From Clavaria fumosa (lineage: Eukaryota > Basidiomycota > Agaricomycetes > Agaricales > Clavariaceae): a DNA stretch of 64,000 nucleotides. The notes below the pieces were generated by a model. It did no database searches, was not told where the DNA came from, and saw only the letters and a program-made list of their open reading frames with translations. Shown here in pieces: positions 33,905-45,700 of this stretch; position 1 is the first letter of the stretch, and each line of letters starts with the position of its first letter. The DNA lies in NCBI GenBank assembly GCA_951802425.1, contig OX637799.1, positions 1,674,001-1,738,000 of the forward strand, in the 5' to 3' direction. The position numbers were made by a program, and so were the translations under genes.

Positions 33905-35102
33905 ATGTTCAATTGGACTAATGCTCGTCAAGCTCCGTCTCTTGCAGTTGAAGGCCCAGCCACAAATATCGAATTCGCTGAGCAGGAAGCAGGTATTGTG
34001 CCCATATCCGTGAATTATTTTCCACACAGGTATTTTACATCCATTGAGCTCGCCGACTTGCCCGCTTACTTGCTTTTTATATAGGAAATGTAATTATTCT
34101 TGTGAATTCTGCTTCCACACGACGAAAAATCTGTACATCCTTCCGCTGGAACAAGCAAAACGAGGACTTCGTCTCCTAGCCGAAGCAGGCATGAAGAAGC
34201 TAAACATCAGCGGTGGAGAACCTTTTCTTCAACCAACATTTATCGGAGAGATATTCCGTTACTGCAAAGAGGAGCTCAAGATCGAGTCCTGTTCAATAGT
34301 GAATAACGGATCCAAGGTGACAGAACAATGGCTCGATACCTACGGACAGTATTTGGACATCATGGCGATATCGTGCGACAGTTTCGACTATGACACGAAT
34401 CTCGCACTCGGGCGCGCAGAGAAGAACGGTCGGGGGGCACACGTTAAACAAGTTTTTTTAGTTGCCGATTGGTGCCGAGACAGGGGGATCAAAGTCAAAA
34501 TCAATTCCGTCATTACGAGGTCTGTTCATGTTCCTTCAAGCTGCATAATGCAGATTTCATGGTCCCACTCAACACCAAAACAGACTCAACTTCGAAGAGG
34601 ACATGAATGATAGCATCGAAGCACTTATGCCTTACCGTTGGAAGGAAAATCAATCCATTTCTTCTTTCGCTTTGGTTCTAATACGAGCACATCTGTAGGT
34701 GTTCCAAGTGCTCCTTCTGGAAGGAGAGAATTCGGGCTCGCACGGCTCCTTGAGGGACGCGCGAAGTCTCTGCATCACAGACGAACAGTTCAAGTCCTTT
34801 CTTGCCCGGCACGCGCATCAAGAATCTCTCGTCCCAGAGGACAACAATGCGATGAGAGATTCTTATCTAAACATGGATGAAAAAATGCGGTAAGTCTTTT
34901 ATTTATGGTTTGCCCTCTGCAACCTTTGGTAATGTGGGCCAGGTTTCTCGACTCTTCACATGGCTGCAAAGTGCCTGGCCGTTCGGTCCTCGATGTAGGT
35001 GTAGACGAGGCATTGAAGGACGCAGGGTTTAATTTACGGGCTTTCCTCGATCGTGGAGGTATTTTCAAGTGGACTCGGGGTGAGGATGCATTGGAGTGGT
35101 GA
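33905..35102 (+). CDS. rsad2: viperin (RSAD2) homologue, radical-SAM ddhCTP synthase
   Basis: Viperins are radical-SAM enzymes that convert CTP to the chain terminator ddhCTP and serve antiviral defence. Five exons (33905-34029, 34085-34519, 34584-34644, 34699-34889, 34943-35102) total 972 bases, 323 residues. The [4Fe-4S] motif is CNYSCEFC (CX3CX2C) in VNYFPHRKCNYSCEFCFHTT. Then MKKLNISGGEPFLQP (SAM-binding GGE), SIVNNGS, YLDIMAISCDSFDYD and VFQVLLLEGENSG. The C terminus is SVLDVGVDEALKDAGF with final LEW, whose Trp is needed for cluster insertion in animal viperins. There is no long N-terminal amphipathic helix, as in other microbial forms. Its third intron has a GA donor, which decides whether a full-length protein can be made. 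Confidence 0.92.
34645..34698 (+). other. rsad2: apparent GA-AG intron (or broken donor) in viperin
   Basis: The family needs RWK joined directly to VFQVLLLEGEN. The 54 bases between them begin GAAAATCAAT and end CATCTGTAG. The acceptor is normal, but the donor reads AAG|GAAAAT where GTAAAT would be expected, one base away. The 54 bases are a multiple of three and contain no stop until the terminal TAG, which is also the splice acceptor. Retention would therefore end the protein at about 224 residues. Confidence 0.85.
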
Positions 35103-35376
35103 GGGCGCTCAAAGGGTCCTTCTTAATCTCAATAGTATCTTGCTTGCACCTGTCTTGCTATCTACAAAGCTGTAATCTTCAAGGTGTGCTTCATCACGCG
35201 CGAAGTTGACTGCGGGCGCAGTCAGAGGCCCGCAAGAATGAAAGATAGCACGTTCAGAATGTTATCATAATTCCACGACGACCTACGGGACATATAGAAC
35301 TGATATGATGTGTCACGGAGATGAATACTAGCGGTACTTGACATTTCAGTTGCGATGAAGGATAAGGCAGACCTCA

Positions 35377-35959
35377 TCAAGCAAACACGGTGATCAGCAA
35401 CGCATTCAAAAACCCGTTGCGTTTGGCAGCCTCCTTGGGGAATATTTTCCCCGTCTCCAAGATATATTCCCGCAAGGCTTTCTTGGACTTGTGAAGTTTT
35501 ACTTTTGGACCGGTTCCGCGACAGTCAATCAAGTCCACCAGATTGACCGATACGCTACGCAAGGCCTGCAGTGCGAAGGAAAGATAAGCCTTCAATTGAC
35601 CCAGAACAATGACGGAGTGGCCACTAAAACTTTCAGCCTAACGCCGACTTCGTCCCCGCATAGGAGCAAGGTATAAAGGAACTCCACATATCGACAACGC
35701 TCACCTTCTTGCACCCAGTAATAGACAGAGGGACGTTCCTGATGCCCACTTCGATGCATAGGTCCTGCCAGCCCGCCAGACGTCCCTCCTCATGCCCGAA
35801 GCGCGCACCAAACTCCTCCACCAGACACTCGCGCCACACTTTCCTATAGCGCTTACTGCCTTTTGTCCAGCCACGGAGATTGGCAAGGCGCTGAAATTCA
35901 TCTAGGAGCGGGGCATCAGGATTCAAAACGAACCCTGGATATCTTTCATGCCAAGGCAT
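35377..35959 (-). CDS. small fungal protein of unknown function
   Basis: Two exons (35705-35959 and 35377-35565) with a 139-base intron encode 147 residues. The sequence starts MPWHERYPGFVLNPDAPLLD and continues with EFQRLANLRGWTKGSKRYRK, FGARFGHEEGRLAGWQDLCI, EVGIRNVPLSITGCKKALRS, VSVNLVDLIDC, LREYILETGKIFPKEAAKRN. I recognise the layout YPGF...P.. EF.RL...GW...S...R and HVNLVDLID...ETGK.FP as a compact family found in many Asco- and Basidiomycota. I know no function for it. The protein is soluble, with no signal peptide or membrane span. It lies just downstream of viperin on the opposite strand. Confidence 0.8.
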
Positions 35960-36289
35960 GGCTGGCGCGAGAACGGACTGAGAATGTACGAGGAGAACGG
36001 TGCGGCTGCTAACCAGGCTGGCAGTGTTAAGTCGTCTGTATCTAACTATCCCTCACGTAACATGAGGGAGTCATGAGGCATGGCAGAATCAGTCCTTCGA
36101 TCCGCAGTCTGATTGATTCGCGCGTGCAACTGCGGCAAGATGGCCCAATTCAGTAATTGATTCGAGGTGGGGGGATATAGAGAGAGAACAGAGTTGCCAA
36201 ATGTGGATCTATAAAGAGCCTCAACACGTTGGGCGTGGACCCTCGTGTGACTTTACGGGAGACAATGATTGTTCTCGTACGGAATGACT
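35960..36289. other. intergenic
   Basis: 330 bases between the start of the small fungal gene and the stop of the peroxiredoxin, both on the minus strand. It presumably holds the promoter of the former and the 3' end of the latter. Nothing else seen. Confidence 0.5.
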
Positions 36290-37139
36290 CTACAGTTGCG
36301 CTAGCACGGCCAGTGCGCCAGAGGTCGTGACGCCAGAGCCAGGTTCGACCTTAATTTCGTCATAAAAATTGAGTTTTCGATGGCTGACGACTCTAAAATG
36401 CTCACCTCGACATATTTCACGATCAGATTGTCTATGATCATAGCGTAACGAGCAGTGCGAAGGCCTAAACCGCCAGCAGTCAAATCCCAATCAAGACCCA
36501 TCGATCTGGACCAGTCGGAATTAAAGTCTGTGAGGCCCACAATCTAGCGAGAAGTATATGGGAACGTGTTTAGAGTGATCACAAGAAATAGACATGTAAA
36601 ACCTTGTCTTGAACTCCCTCAGAGCGACTTGAGAAAGTCGAAGTCAGTTCCAATCTGAGGATTATACACGAAACCAAATCATACAGCCATCCACTCATGA
36701 CCCATGCGTCATTTGACGCTACGACTGCGATGAGATCTACGCCTTTCTCTTTGAACTCATTGTAGCGTTCAAGATATTCGGGCAAATGTTTTATGTGGCA
36801 AGTCGGCTGAAGGTTCAAATTTTGATCACGACCTGAGTTGATGTACCAACAAGGCATACGGTAAAGGCACCAGGGACGGAGAATATGACGACCTTCTTGT
36901 TTTTCCAATCATCTGTGTTCATGTTTCCGACTGATATCATCTGAGTCGTTTCTCCACTAAATCCTATGGTGGACTCACCGGGCCCGCATTTGTGCTGATT
37001 CGGTGATACGTATCTCAGAAGCTCGAGCAGAAGTCGAAGCTGTTCAAATACCTACGAGATCGTCGAGCTCTGGAGTATATGAGATGTATGGGAAGGTATG
37101 CTGGGGTATCGTATCGCCAACTTTGATGCTGGGGGCCAT
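36290..37139 (-). CDS. PRX5/Ahp1-type peroxiredoxin
   Basis: Thiol peroxidase that reduces hydrogen peroxide and alkyl hydroperoxides. Seven exons (37056-37139, 36979-36994, 36860-36930, 36685-36806, 36603-36627, 36406-36543, 36290-36349) give 171 residues. It starts MAPSIKVGDTIPQHTFPYIS. The active-site loop is VPGAFTPTCH with the peroxidatic Cys split from its loop by an intron. Then KEKGVDLIAVVASNDAWVMS, DWSRSMGLDWDLTAGGLG and RTARYAMIIDNLIVKYVEVE follow, with a GALAVLAQL ending. No peroxisomal SKL tail, so cytosolic or mitochondrial location cannot be decided. Two of the exons are only 16 and 25 bases long. Confidence 0.92.
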
Positions 37140-37406
37140 GTTGATGGCAATGCTTGGGACGAGAAGGACGGCTCAGCATATGAAATACTTCAACTGTGCA
37201 CTGGTCAACAGAGAGCTGCTCCGGGTATGTGGCAGACCATTTGCATCAGAGACGCATGCGGATAGGCACCCCGAAAGTCGGGTGCTCTGCATTCCTTCCG
37301 CGTCCCCTCAGCGTGGACTGAGGTGAGACCGGCACTTTTCGAACATGGAAACTGTCGAATCTCGCAATCACGAAAAACCATACCTCGTAGCAATGCCTCT
37401 ATCGTA

Positions 37407-39145
37407 TTATGTCTGAATCCAGTATTTTTTTACATCCCATTTTGTAGCGGTCCACAGGCATAATCCTGTGCGCTCCTCTGTCAACTTCATAGCGACAATG
37501 CCCTCGTTCCGTGGTGACGACAGAATGGACTTCTCCGTGCTCGGACGCACACGTTCTCCAGTTCTGAGCGACCAGGCACGAATCTGAAGGTCCGCGCCTG
37601 CGGCAAAAACATAGTCTTCGTTTGGGTCGACGGTTATTATGCCCTAGTCATATGGTAGAGTATATTGAGAAACGTGGTACCACTCTATGGGATAGCAACA
37701 GACACGGACATACCGGGTCTTGTGTGAAGCCGCCCACATGCCCATGAAATGACAGCAGCGGGTGTGACTCATGGGATGAGTTGTGGTATCGGAGATCGTA
37801 CATCGAAATCTGATGGGGCGGTCAGGAAGCTCTAGAATCTGGGATACAAGGAGAGCAAGTCTACAGTTCCGTCCGCCTGGCTGATCAGTAGTTGCCACTC
37901 GTGGATGACCTGCAGGTGCACGACCGAGCTCTTCGGAGCAGAGATAATTGCATCAGAGCGGATAATGTTATACCGCTTATTTGCAAGACGATCAAAGCAA
38001 ACGATACCGCCATTGCGCAAGCCTGTGTAAACGAGATTCTGGCGACAGGGAAAGCCGTAAGCAGGTGAAATATGTAAAAGGATGTGACAGTCGGACCCGC
38101 TCTTGATGAATAGCAAAGACATCACTCGACGTTTCGAGGAGCGATACTGACTGGGAACGGTCAAGATCGTTAAGACAAATTGCTTTCATGCTCGTCCCTG
38201 TGAAGATCAGTGGTTGGGAGGGCAGAGGATTTCAAAGAACATTCAGTACCAATAACAAGGTTTCGATCTAGGAGGTGGGTTGTCCATACGTCACGAACAA
38301 AATGAGAACCAAAATCAAGGATGACACCGCTTGATGCGTCTTTCTCAGCCTGAAGAATGTTGGAAAAATCGGGCTACTTACTCTGACGAAATCATATTTT
38401 GCACAAAAATTTTGCAGGTCGTTCCAGACGATGTTGCGCTACACCGAAGGGTAATAAAGTGAGTGACGCCATCGATATTAACAAAAGACACAGGGTTCTT
38501 ACGTGCACGTCGTGCCGGACATACATATTGAGGATACCTATGGGTGCCGCGAAATTAGATCAAGGTTGGGAAGAGCTGCACAAAGAGAAAGCACACATGA
38601 AAACCAGTGTCCAAGTACTGTTCTCTGGACCAGCCCAATTCACGGGCAGACGGGTCACGGTCTTCGGAGACATACGAGTATAACCATCCTTCATTGTCAC
38701 CTACGAGGCCATAGTTTCGATCGCATATTGTCGTAGCCTTAAATTAAAAATGGCATTGAAGCACACTGAGCGCTAAGAGGTGAACGCGTACACAGAAAGC
38801 AGCTATGTATCCAAATGGCACGACTTTGAATTCTTCGACACGAGAAAATGCGCCCAGATGCGTGGAGAGGACTTGGCTACAACCTCAGATTAAGAAGGCA
38901 AAGAAATGCTGTTCCGTAGAAACACACTGGCGCAGTCTTTCCTTCTGGCACCACGAATGCCCGAGACGCAGTCCTTCAGAAACGGTCCAGAGGGAGCGCC
39001 TCCTGTTCAAATATGTACCGCTTCCATCGTTAGGCGTAACCTGCACTGGCTTGTTTACTTCCAGCTTCTTTGCAGGTCGAGTAGACACTGGGAAATATCT
39101 GTTCTTGTCTGGATCGAAATAGAAACCTGGCAGTTCAAGAGACAT
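37407..39145 (-). CDS. DCAF4 (WDR21)-like WD40 protein
   Basis: The start at 39145 reads MSLELPGFYFDPDKNRYFP, the characteristic N-terminal block of DCAF4, a substrate receptor of the CUL4-DDB1 ubiquitin ligase. WD40-type strands follow across several exons: NYGLVGDNEGWLYSYVSEDR, NLVYTGLRNGGIVCFDRLAN, SSVVHLQVIHEWQLLISQAD, and EDYVFAAGADLQIRAWSLRT. The gene ends KWDVKKYWIQT at the TAA at 37407-37409. At least six introns. Exon joins in 38.2-38.5 kb were not resolved base by base. DDB1-CUL4 substrate-receptor function is inferred from the family. Confidence 0.78.
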
Positions 39146-42100
39146 TTCATTCCGTCGTTTGATGGGACGAAGGGGGAGGCTAAGAAAGGGTCACGTGATG
39201 CCATGAAATCACTCAGCGTCGCTCGATCGCGTACTTCTCCAACACATAAGCCACGTTCAGAACTGGACCCCTCAAGTCGAAAAGGTATTTGAAGCTCCAT
39301 GAGGCTAAAGCTCAAGGCGCACGGTTGGATCCCTTCGCAGGCCGAAACTCTTCTCCACATGAGCCACGGGATGGTCTGCTTATGTGTAGCAGCCATCACC
39401 TCTTGTTTGATGCATAGGCATTCTTTATACGCTCTCCCCCTCGATATGGGTTTGATTCGTCTTGGGCTGGGCCAGATACTCACGGGAGACGGCTTCGTAA
39501 GCTCGTTTTCGTCAACTTTTCCAGTCGCTCCAATCTTCAGCAATTATACGGCAAAGCTATCGCCCTGGATGTCGGGGATTGCTGTGCGCCCTTCCCTTCC
39601 CTATCATCGTCCATAAAATGTGTGTCCGTGGATTCCACCCCTTCGGACCGGTTACGCCAGACGACAGCCCTTGGCAACACTGGATCCCATCGCATGGCGT
39701 GTTCGACAATGCCACGGATTTTCCCAAACATAACTGCATACCAGGCAATGGCAACAACAGTGTCTCTGCGCAACCAAAACCGCAGTTTCAGCCTACGATG
39801 ACGGGAGCAAGCGGCGCGTCGTCTGGCGGACGCACGCTAGCGCCGAACGCAGACGTCATCGCTGACATCCTCACCGCGATGCGTGCCATGCCGTCGTGAA
39901 AGACCTGCCAGATGGAAGGCACCAGCAGGACTAGCACGGCAGAAGAAAACATGTCTCCTCTATTGACGTACAAGATCGTTGATCTCCTTGATTTTTTACC
40001 CTGTCGACTCAAGGGTCAGCCGGAAGTCGGAACCTCGATTGTATGGAAAGTGGGACTGGCCTGTTCTTTTCGCCGTTACATGACTAAATTCGGCATGGTA
40101 TATTCGTAAAGCTGGGTTCACGATAGACATAGTTCCCTGTGAATACAAGGAGAATCTTAGAGTCAAGGTGACTATGAAGGGTCTACCGAAATCCCTTCGC
40201 ACGACGTATCATTCTTCGCCCACCATGCTCCTGCCTGGCTACGGAAACTGTCGGTGCACAGGTGAGTCTCGATCAACACAGAATTTCCATCTCAGGCTTG
40301 ACGTCCATGGCGGGCTTCAACATCCTCTCACCCGTATACAGCACCCGCCGCCGTCTTACTCAGATGCGTGCATCGTCTCGGCGGCCACGACGTCGACTAC
40401 ACCCCAACATCGTCATCTTTTTCAGGCCAAAGCCGTCTTCCGTCTCTTGACTGGCTGCGAGACACTCAAGACGGTGTGGTATGCAAACTACGAGTACCCC
40501 GTGAACGACATTGACGCCCCGTTAAGACTCACGCACAAAATGCTTGAATCCTTCGCCCTCCATCACGTCCGCTCCCCTCCGGCGCTCTGTTTCTGACTCT
40601 GGTGCTACCTTCGATGACGTCGACGCAGTCGGGCTCGGAGACGTTGTCCGCTAAGCCTCCATCCCCAACCATGACGAGGCCATCGCCTGCGGTGCCACAT
40701 TCCCTTACCCCTGCCCTCCCGCGTCTTCCGCATTTGACTTCGTACACCGTCAAACTTCAGTGAGACCAAACCGCTGCTGACTCCGGCGATGACACCAAAC
40801 TCGTCATCTTCCTGCACAGGAACACCAGGTCCTCTTTTCCTTTCGCATGGATCCGTTCGACGTCGGGGCCGTCAAACTTTACAACACGTTCCCTACACAA
40901 ACGACCCCTTGAAGCCAGTTTCAACACCAATAGAGTCCTCACCAACCCCAAGGCCTACATTGCTTGCGTCCGACTCGAGAACCATCTCGACACCTACGGC
41001 GCCCCTCCGTTGAGCCCTCATACGTCAAGGAAGTCGAAGAGTGCGAGGACTCCAGATGGACGTCGTCACCTCCAACACCTCGTTGCGCGGCTTGGAAACT
41101 CTGAAATCGAAACTTTGGATTCGCAAGTCCAACTCTCTGGGCGCCTGGGTTACTTCTTTGTGGTGCAAGCCACATGTCGCAGTGGCGTGACCAACGGGTC
41201 TTCGGCTCTGCTAGGTCTGGGACCCGAACGCAAAGAATAGTTCTGAATATTATCAAAATAAAGCCTATCACTTCCTCGCTGCCCTCAATAAACTTCATGA
41301 AGTCCCACCGACTGATCCTCTCTATGTGCCGACTCACTCATCGCTTCCCTTCTCCCTGGTCGCGTGATGGATGTCATGCACAAGATCTTGACGTATCTTC
41401 TGCGCGCGTACAATCCGCCAGAGTGTTTGTTACCCGGATTGGGATCCGTCTATCTAGCAGGGTAAACCCATGGCTGTTTTTCCATTCTCGCATGTTCATC
41501 TTCTCGACTACTTTTCAAAGGCTGACTTGTTGTAGGTCTCATGCGGTGTCCTTGAGACTCATTACAGGCAGCATCGTCGAGTACGACGCGATGATAAAGT
41601 CATACCTACGTTTTCTCAGAGATTGGTTGGGGTGCTCAACGCATTGGGCAATGAAGGATTCGCTGTTTATTCCAATGATGCATCTCGTTGTTGCTGTCGG
41701 CAGCAGCAGCTTACCTGCCTTCTTACATATAATATGTCCTGTTGGGCAAATTCGCTTTAGCGTGGTACCATGACATTTCTGTTGTGTGTTACAGACCTGG
41801 CTCATGGCAACACAGCCCAAGCAACTGAAGCACGTCTCGTTCACCTAGTTTTCCTCCTTGTACCCGCAAATAAGAGCGAGGTCAGGCTAGAGGAGAAAGG
41901 AGGTTCAACGCCTGCGAGTCGCCATCACGACTTTGGCTGGTTCGGTTGCTGCTCTCGGATCACTCGCTAAATTATTGCTGTAATACCCGTTCGGCGTCTC
42001 TGTGCGCACATCTCTTCTGTTCGTCGCTATCTCTCAACAGCACCCGCAGCTTATCCAGTACCCTAGATCTGGCCACGCCGCTCCGTCATCCTCCGTCTTC

Positions 42101-42706
42101 AGTATGACCTGCGTACTTCCAACCCCCCCAGGCGACGACTATGCCATCCGTGCCACCATTCCCATCACGGAACCTCTACCGAGTGCCTGCGCCCAAGATG
42201 CCCGGGGCTATTTCATTCTGGATCCGTTCACCTTCCCGGTATTCGTAGCTCTGTCTACCCAAGCCGTCGTCCAAAAGTGGTGCTCACATCCACCCATCAA
42301 TTCAGTACCGCCATCACACGTTAGCCGCCTCCTGACTAGTCCGATGTATATCCGCCTGACTCGCAGTGCACCCTTTCTAGGTACCACACGGAATCAGCGC
42401 TTTGCTATCTCTCGCAAACCAAGCATCTGCTGTCTATCCCCCTCTAGAACACCGACGCAGGCGGATCGGAAGTCCTGGGAAGCCGCGCAGAAATCAAGGG
42501 GTGAGGTTTCGTTTCACCTGAATGTTTACTTGTCGATGCGCATCAACGACGCGTGCGTCTGCACGTCGATTGTCGCGTGCTGGATGGCCTAAAGATTCGA
42601 TCCTTCCTTCTCATGACTTGCATTGCAGGCCTCAAATCGCCTCTCCCCCACTGATGCGCTTACTGCATGTCGCCAGCCAGTAACTGGCACTCCAAGCGAC
42701 GCAACC
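39146..42706. other. 3.5-kb stretch without a convincing gene
   Basis: The longest gap between genes in the window. Open frames exist on both strands, the largest at 42002-42592 (plus, about 160 residues from its first ATG). None shows a domain, consistent codon pattern or splice chain that I can join. A frame ending near 39899 and pieces near 40430-40530 and 41040-41230 look protein-like but are broken by stops in all joins I tried. It could be a decayed gene or element, or a long promoter for the RA-PH gene. Confidence 0.5.
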
Positions 42707-45700
42707 ATGGGCGAGGCTATGGGGAACGTTCAAAAGCCAAAATCAAAGAGACCGCGCTCGCTACAGGCTATACTCATACCTTCCTTCCTTCGCCATGTCT
42801 TTTCCTCCACATCGTCAACGTCTACACCTAAAGCAGTCAACCCCTCTACTTCTGGCGCACGAACACGCTCATCGTTATCACTTCCATTACCTTCACATTC
42901 CACGACTACCAGGAAGCTTCTGTCTTCGCGCAGACCACCATCGCGCAAAGCCTCTCCTCCGCCCGTTTATCTCCAGGACGACGACCCTTTTGCCGATCGT
43001 TCTGTTGTTTTTAGTGGTGCTGTCTCTCCTGATTTTTCGCGTCCTCAAAGCCCGGCTAGCACAACGCAATCTTTTTGGCCCTTGGAGCCATCGCGCATTT
43101 CTTCAAATTTCGCCTCGTCCTCCGTGTCTTTACCGGGGAATTTTGCGTCTTCTCCCTCGCTTTTCTCAGTGGAGACCTCCGCCCTCAGTCTATTTTCAAC
43201 CCTGTCCGTGTTGGACACAGTCGCAGAGGGGACGCCTCCAGACTCTACCACGCCCAGGCTTCAAAATACAGCCATTCTCGATGAAACTACCCCACCGGCC
43301 ACCCCGATGCCCTCAAATATCCGCACTGCTGGTCTCGTGCGTCAATCGTCGTCGTCTGCGATACGGGTGCGCCCAGCGTATGAAAAGCCGGCTCTCACTC
43401 CACGTCCTTCGCTACCATCTTTGAACTCTCTTTCGAAGATGAGCGTCGTCACACCAAAGGTATGTCTGTCACCGCATGGTCAGCAGTCTTCGTTGATGAA
43501 TTTATTGTACTGTAGGCGAGGCGGGGCAAAGTCGGTGCCGGCCTTCCGTCTGAACCGTGGGGCTTGGGATCTGCCAGTAATGCACATGAGCGAAGGACTC
43601 AACACCGCAGTCTTGACCTCGATGGCGTTCTCTACAATCCCCCTCCTTATGACGGTGTTGAGGATTCAGATGCCGCGAATGTAAGCCCACGTATCGACTA
43701 CATCGTCCCAGACCCAGAGGCAGACGCCGCCGAGATACCCGTCGTCAATGCCAATTCCTGCTACCCCGGACGACGGCAGGTGCGGAGCGTCCAGCTCGAC
43801 GACATCTTGGAAAGTGAAGACGAGTGCGGTCTCTCCTTCGGTAGCCTCTCCGCTTCGGACTCCTCGTTCCCGGAGCCGCTTACCCCTTTGCGCCCGCCTT
43901 CTGCGCTTCGCTGGTCGCTTGACCACCTGAGAGAGACTGGTAGAACCCATGCGTCCGAGCCCGCCGCTCCCAGCCTTGGGAGTGACGATCATTCAGTCAG
44001 GAAGTCGATAGATACCCTCAACAAACCACAGCTCGGCCACCGCTCGTATCCGTTCTCTAGGCCACCTTCTGAGTCACCGACTGACCTCAACCAGGGCTCA
44101 GCGTCAAAGCACCCGCTATTTGACATCGAGTCGCTCTCGCAGGCCACTTCCTATTCACTCAACATGCGTTTAGAGGACCGTGATCCATGCTACGATCTAA
44201 GCGGCTCTCCGAGCACTATTCGGGAAGCACAGCGTGCACCTTCCCCGTCCGCGGTGTCGAACACGCTGTCGCATGGAGCGGCAGGTGGCGGTTCTTCCCA
44301 TCAAGGCGGAACGAATGAACAATCTCGTGGCGAGACCAACTACTCTGGAAATGGTGCAGAAAGATCTACGAGTGGGAGGGTGAACGGCTCCAATGGGTAT
44401 CCTAGTCGGCAGGGCGGCCAGAGGAATGGAGGGCGTGACGACGACGACGACGATGATGACCGGAGATACAGAGGCACGAACATGTCTGCTTTTTCCAGCC
44501 CGTCAGATTCAGAAGAACCGACTTCCGATGACGAAAGGTTATCCGGCGATGAAGACGAAATGGGGCGGCGTGGGGGCCTGAGGACGACATCGAACCGCCC
44601 GCCACTGTCGAGTGGCACACCACGGTCCGGGCGCAGATCCAGCACAGACGACGACGTCCCTTTGGCCCGGAGGATCCCTACTGCGCTCCATGCCCAACAA
44701 ACCATCCGAAGGCAGGTTAGGGACGAGAGAGAAGCGAGGAGACGGGAGCGGGAGCGACAACCAGGCGAGGGCCGCTCGTACCGGACGCGGGAGCCCGCGC
44801 GATCCCCCCCGCGGGCTGTGGACTCCTCGGGCCAGCGGCTACGTGCCGAAAGCAATCCTGAGATGAGGCTGTCGTCCTCGCTGCCCCGACGGCCGAAACG
44901 ATCGATCGACCGACCGTTCGCAGCGGAGGACCTGACGCAGAAGCTTCTCAACGTACAAGCTTCTGACTCCCTCCCATCTGCTGTTAGCTCGCGCCGTCCC
45001 ACTGCAGCCATTCCCACTCCCAGTCGCCCGTCTGGAGAGATTCGCACAATTGGAGCGCGAGTTGCCGAGCCTCGGTTTCACGAGGCTGTGGATAACAGAG
45101 GTGCGCAGGAGGGTACATACATGCGCCGGGCGGAGGGCCAACCTCTGGAGGGGTTGTCCACTGTACCTCTGCCTGTGAGTGGCGGCCCGGCTTTGAGTCG
45201 GGCTGGGACTGGCGGTAATTCTCGAGGACGCAGCGACATTGCACCAAGGAGGCCCGGCACGGCGGAAAGCAACGTCTCTCTTGCAGAATCGTCTGCAACC
45301 CGAGCTCGCTCGACCGATGATCGTGTGCGAGTCCGCGCTAAGTCCGTTACAAGCCCCCCGTCGGCTAGGACGTCTGGAGAGATGGGTAGCACCGCGACTC
45401 CGCCGCAGCGCTCCCAGCGATCGCCCGTGCCTCCCCTCCCAACGTCCTTGTTGCCGTTGAGTCCTCCCAAAAACGCAACCATTCTGCAGCGCATATTCGT
45501 GGGCAACAGAGAGCGCTTTAATATGGTTGAGATCACATCGACTACGAGTGCACAAGACGTTTTGGATACCATTGCCAACCAGGGGCAGCTGGATAATTTG
45601 CCAGAGAGCGGGGGACCCATGGTGTGGGAAGTTGCCCAAGACTTCGGAATGGGCAAGTAGTCCCAATTACTTTCTGTTTGGCCACAAATTTCTAACGATC

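Noticed and set aside
34645..34698. Viperin as a plain pseudogene
   Set aside because: All other exons, all catalytic motifs and the C-terminal Trp are intact and the exon sum is exactly in frame; a single unusual donor is not enough to call it dead without RNA data.
39055..39543. Minus-strand frame of 162 residues overlapping the DCAF4-like start
   Set aside because: It overlaps the true start region in another frame, shows no domain, and the DCAF4 N-terminal block is unambiguous.
42002..42592. Forward frame of about 160-196 residues upstream of the RA-PH gene
   Set aside because: No recognisable motif, no splice partner and no family resemblance; kept only as part of the unexplained 3.5-kb block.
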